NCBI GenBank assembly: GCA_028685445.1
Contig: JAQUDY010000055.1
Span: forward strand, 1-6,619
Source: Bacilli bacterium
Lineage (GTDB): Bacteria > Bacillota_I > Bacilli_A > RF39 > UBA660
DNA length: 6,619 bases
Reading direction: 5' to 3'
The translations under genes were made by a program, and so were the position numbers. Of the stretch, positions 5,171 through 6,619 are shown piece by piece. Under the pieces are notes generated by a model. It was not told where the DNA came from. It made no database searches and saw nothing but the letters and a program-made list of their open reading frames with translations. The first letter of the stretch is position 1, and each line of letters starts with the position of its first letter.

Positions 5171-6316
5171 ATGAAAGCTATTTTTAAAAAAACTGATAAA
5201 TTATTATTATTTCTTATGATTGCTTTTACTATTTTTGGTTTAATCATGATTTTTAGTGCATCAAGTATTACGGCTGTTTTATATAATGGTTTATCTGAAC
5301 ATTTTTATTTCCAAAAACATTTATATATAATAATTGCTACTTGGATATTTGGCATGTTAGTTTTGGTTTATCCTACCCATAAATATAAAATTTGGGGTCC
5401 GTTAGGGATAATAGCTATAATAGCAGCTCTTGCTGGTTTATTTCCATATGGAACATTTACCAATAATGTTAGAAGCTGGTACGATTTAGGTTTTTTCTCT
5501 TTTCAACCTAGTGAATTTGCCAAGTCGATTATCATAGTTTATTTAGCTGTTAGTTTAGATAAAATACATCGAAAGGGAAAATATACATTAAATAAATTAA
5601 GTGTTCCGTTCTTATTTGTTTTGATAATTTTTGGTCTTACTTTAATTCAACCAGACCTAGGTACAGCCGCGATAATAGGTGGTATTGCTTTTTTAATATT
5701 TTTAGCTCTTCCTTCTAAAGATAAAAATGTTAATAATTTTAAGAAAATTGGTATATTTACAGTTATTGCTTGTTCATTATTTATAATATATGGAGGAAAA
5801 CTTTTAACAGAAGAACAATCAAGTAGATTAACTTATAAAGAACCTTGTACTAGATATACTGAAAAAACTGGTTATCAGGTTTGTAATGGCTTTATAGCAA
5901 TTAGTAATGGCGGATTAATTGGAGCTGGATTAGGAAATTCAACCCAAAAATATTTGTATTTACCAGAAGCGTATACAGATTTTATTTTTCCGGTAATAAT
6001 TGAAGAGTGGGGTGCAATAATTGGTATTTTAATTATACTGTTATTTTTAGTGTTATTATATAGAATTTTAAAAATTGCTAAGAATGCATCTAATTTAAAA
6101 GGATCTATTATTGCTTATGGTACTTTTTCTTTTATATTACTTCATTTACTTATAAACTTTTTAGGAGTATTAGCTTTCATTCCTTTAACAGGTGTACCAG
6201 TTCCATTTTTAAGTTATGGAGGTTCGTTTTATATAAATATTATGTTTATGTTATTTTTGACCCAAAGAGTTCAAATTGAAACTTTAGAGTTTAAACAAAA
6301 AGAGGTTTTAAAATGA
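5171..6316 (+). CDS. ftsW: SEDS-family peptidoglycan glycosyltransferase (FtsW/RodA)
   Basis: This multispanning membrane protein polymerises lipid II into glycan strands with a class B PBP partner, at the septum (FtsW) or lateral wall (RodA). The 381 aa give about ten hydrophobic spans. Family signatures occur in order: MIFSASS (26-32), NNVRSWYDLGFFSFQPSEFAK (98-118), LIQPDLGTA (158-166), a large extracellular loop with GLIGAGLGNSTQKYLYLPEAYTDFIF (248-273) containing the presumed catalytic D270, and GVPVPFLSYGGS (341-352). GLGNSTQK and LPEAxTDFIF favour FtsW over RodA (E. coli RodA has LPERHTDF), but the split is not decisive, hence moderate confidence in the symbol. Oddities are a cysteine pair in the large outer loop (C226, C238; EPCTRYTEKTGYQVCNG) and EEW where EEL is usual (278-280). 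The gene has its own short-leader promoter and overlaps the next gene by 4 nt (ATGA), so ftsW and a prepilin-like gene are co-transcribed. Confidence 0.93.
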   Translation: MKAIFKKTDKLLLFLMIAFTIFGLIMIFSASSITAVLYNGLSEHFYFQKHLYIIIATWIFGMLVLVYPTHKYKIWGPLGIIAIIAALAGLFPYGTFTNNVRSWYDLGFFSFQPSEFAKSIIIVYLAVSLDKIHRKGKYTLNKLSVPFLFVLIIFGLTLIQPDLGTAAIIGGIAFLIFLALPSKDKNVNNFKKIGIFTVIACSLFIIYGGKLLTEEQSSRLTYKEPCTRYTEKTGYQVCNGFIAISNGGLIGAGLGNSTQKYLYLPEAYTDFIFPVIIEEWGAIIGILIILLFLVLLYRILKIAKNASNLKGSIIAYGTFSFILLHLLINFLGVLAFIPLTGVPVPFLSYGGSFYINIMFMLFLTQRVQIETLEFKQKEVLK

Positions 6317-6619
6317 AAGCTAATAATAAAGGAATGACAATTGTTGAAATAATTATTAGTGTAACTTTAGTATCTATTGTACTTATTTTATTGTTATCTG
6401 TTTTGATAACAGTTAGAGGAGAAGATGAAAGAGGAAAAGCTACTTCAGATCTATTGATGAATCAGGCATTAATTACAAAAGAAATAGAAAATGACTTTAT
6501 AAATTTAGATTTAATAGGAATTGCTACTTGCAATGACGGTATAACATTACCTGATAGATTAGATACCGTTTATAAAGTCATACCAGCATCCTCGTCACTT
6601 AGAACGTCTCTAAAAGGAC
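6313..6619 (+). CDS. Type IV prepilin-like protein (partial, runs off the right edge)
   Basis: The first 102 codons are present. The N-terminus MKANNKGMTIVEIIISVTLV is a class III prepilin signal: a short basic leader ending in G7, cleavage before M8, and E12, which becomes the conserved Glu+5 of the mature protein. A hydrophobic helix follows to about residue 31. Prepilin peptidase would cut and N-methylate it, after which the subunit can enter a type IV pilus, competence pseudopilus or type II-like secretion filament. The globular part (32 onward, ...LITKEIENDFINLDLIGIATCNDG...) looks like a minor pseudopilin and holds one cysteine so far (C73). It starts at an ATG overlapping the ftsW stop (ATGA), with GAGG at 6302-6305 inside ftsW. 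Which machine it belongs to cannot be told from this window, and no peptidase or assembly ATPase is visible. Confidence 0.88.
   Translation, partial: MKANNKGMTIVEIIISVTLVSIVLILLLSVLITVRGEDERGKATSDLLMNQALITKEIENDFINLDLIGIATCNDGITLPDRLDTVYKVIPASSSLRTSLKG

Noticed and set aside
1..6619. Wall-less Mollicute using TGA as tryptophan
   Set aside because: Tryptophans in the PBP and FtsW are TGG, two genes end in TGA at natural C-termini, and wall-synthesis enzymes have intact active sites.
1..6619. CRISPR arrays, tRNA/rRNA genes, insertion sequences, long direct repeats
   Set aside because: None seen on reading; the only clear inverted repeats are the terminator hairpins.

Overview
The window comes from a very AT-rich, Gram-positive-type bacterium that has a cell wall. 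It carries a class B penicillin-binding protein, an FtsW/RodA-type glycan polymerase, bL33, EF-P of the Bacillus type, strong AGGAGG ribosome sites and A/T-rich hairpin terminators. TGA is used as a stop (genes ending at 2560 and 6316) and tryptophan is coded by TGG, so this is code 11 and not a Mycoplasma/Spiroplasma code. The best guess is an uncultured, low-GC member of the Bacilli (RF39- or Erysipelotrichales-like). That placement is an inference from style and gene content.

Layout. 1-44: probable tail of an upstream + gene. 43-78: bidirectional terminator. 56-304 (-): small DUF2624-like protein. 362-2302 (+): elongation-type class B PBP with SVVK/SSN/KTGT active-site motifs and no Shine-Dalgarno site. 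2363-2560 (+): 65-aa cysteine-rich membrane miniprotein. 2614-2778 (+): rpmG (bL33). 2791-3351 (+): efp, followed by a terminator. 3428-4699 (+): a compact three-gene unit of membrane protein (TadE-like?), ParA/TadZ-like ATPase and basic single-span peptide, closed by a strong bidirectional hairpin. 4701-5045 (-): two-span membrane protein of unknown function. 5171-6316 (+): ftsW/rodA-family gene. 6313-6619 (+): a type IV prepilin-like gene overlapping ftsW by 4 nt and cut by the window edge.

How the genes fit together. The PBP (transpeptidase) and the SEDS protein (glycosyltransferase) are the two halves of a septal or elongation peptidoglycan synthase, although they may not be each other's partner. 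rpmG-efp form a translation operon with its own promoter. The 3428-4699 unit and the prepilin gene hint at a surface pilus or secretion apparatus interleaved with wall-synthesis genes. Predicted transcript leaders are short throughout (0-24 nt), and the PBP transcript may be leaderless.

The most interesting items are the three-gene ATPase cassette, the recurrent paired cysteines in extracytoplasmic parts of otherwise cysteine-poor membrane proteins, the possible leaderless PBP mRNA, the ATGTGA start-stop element in front of the GTG start at 3428, and the ftsW-prepilin overlap. I saw no tRNA, rRNA, CRISPR array, insertion sequence or long repeat. No gap between genes exceeds 300 bases.
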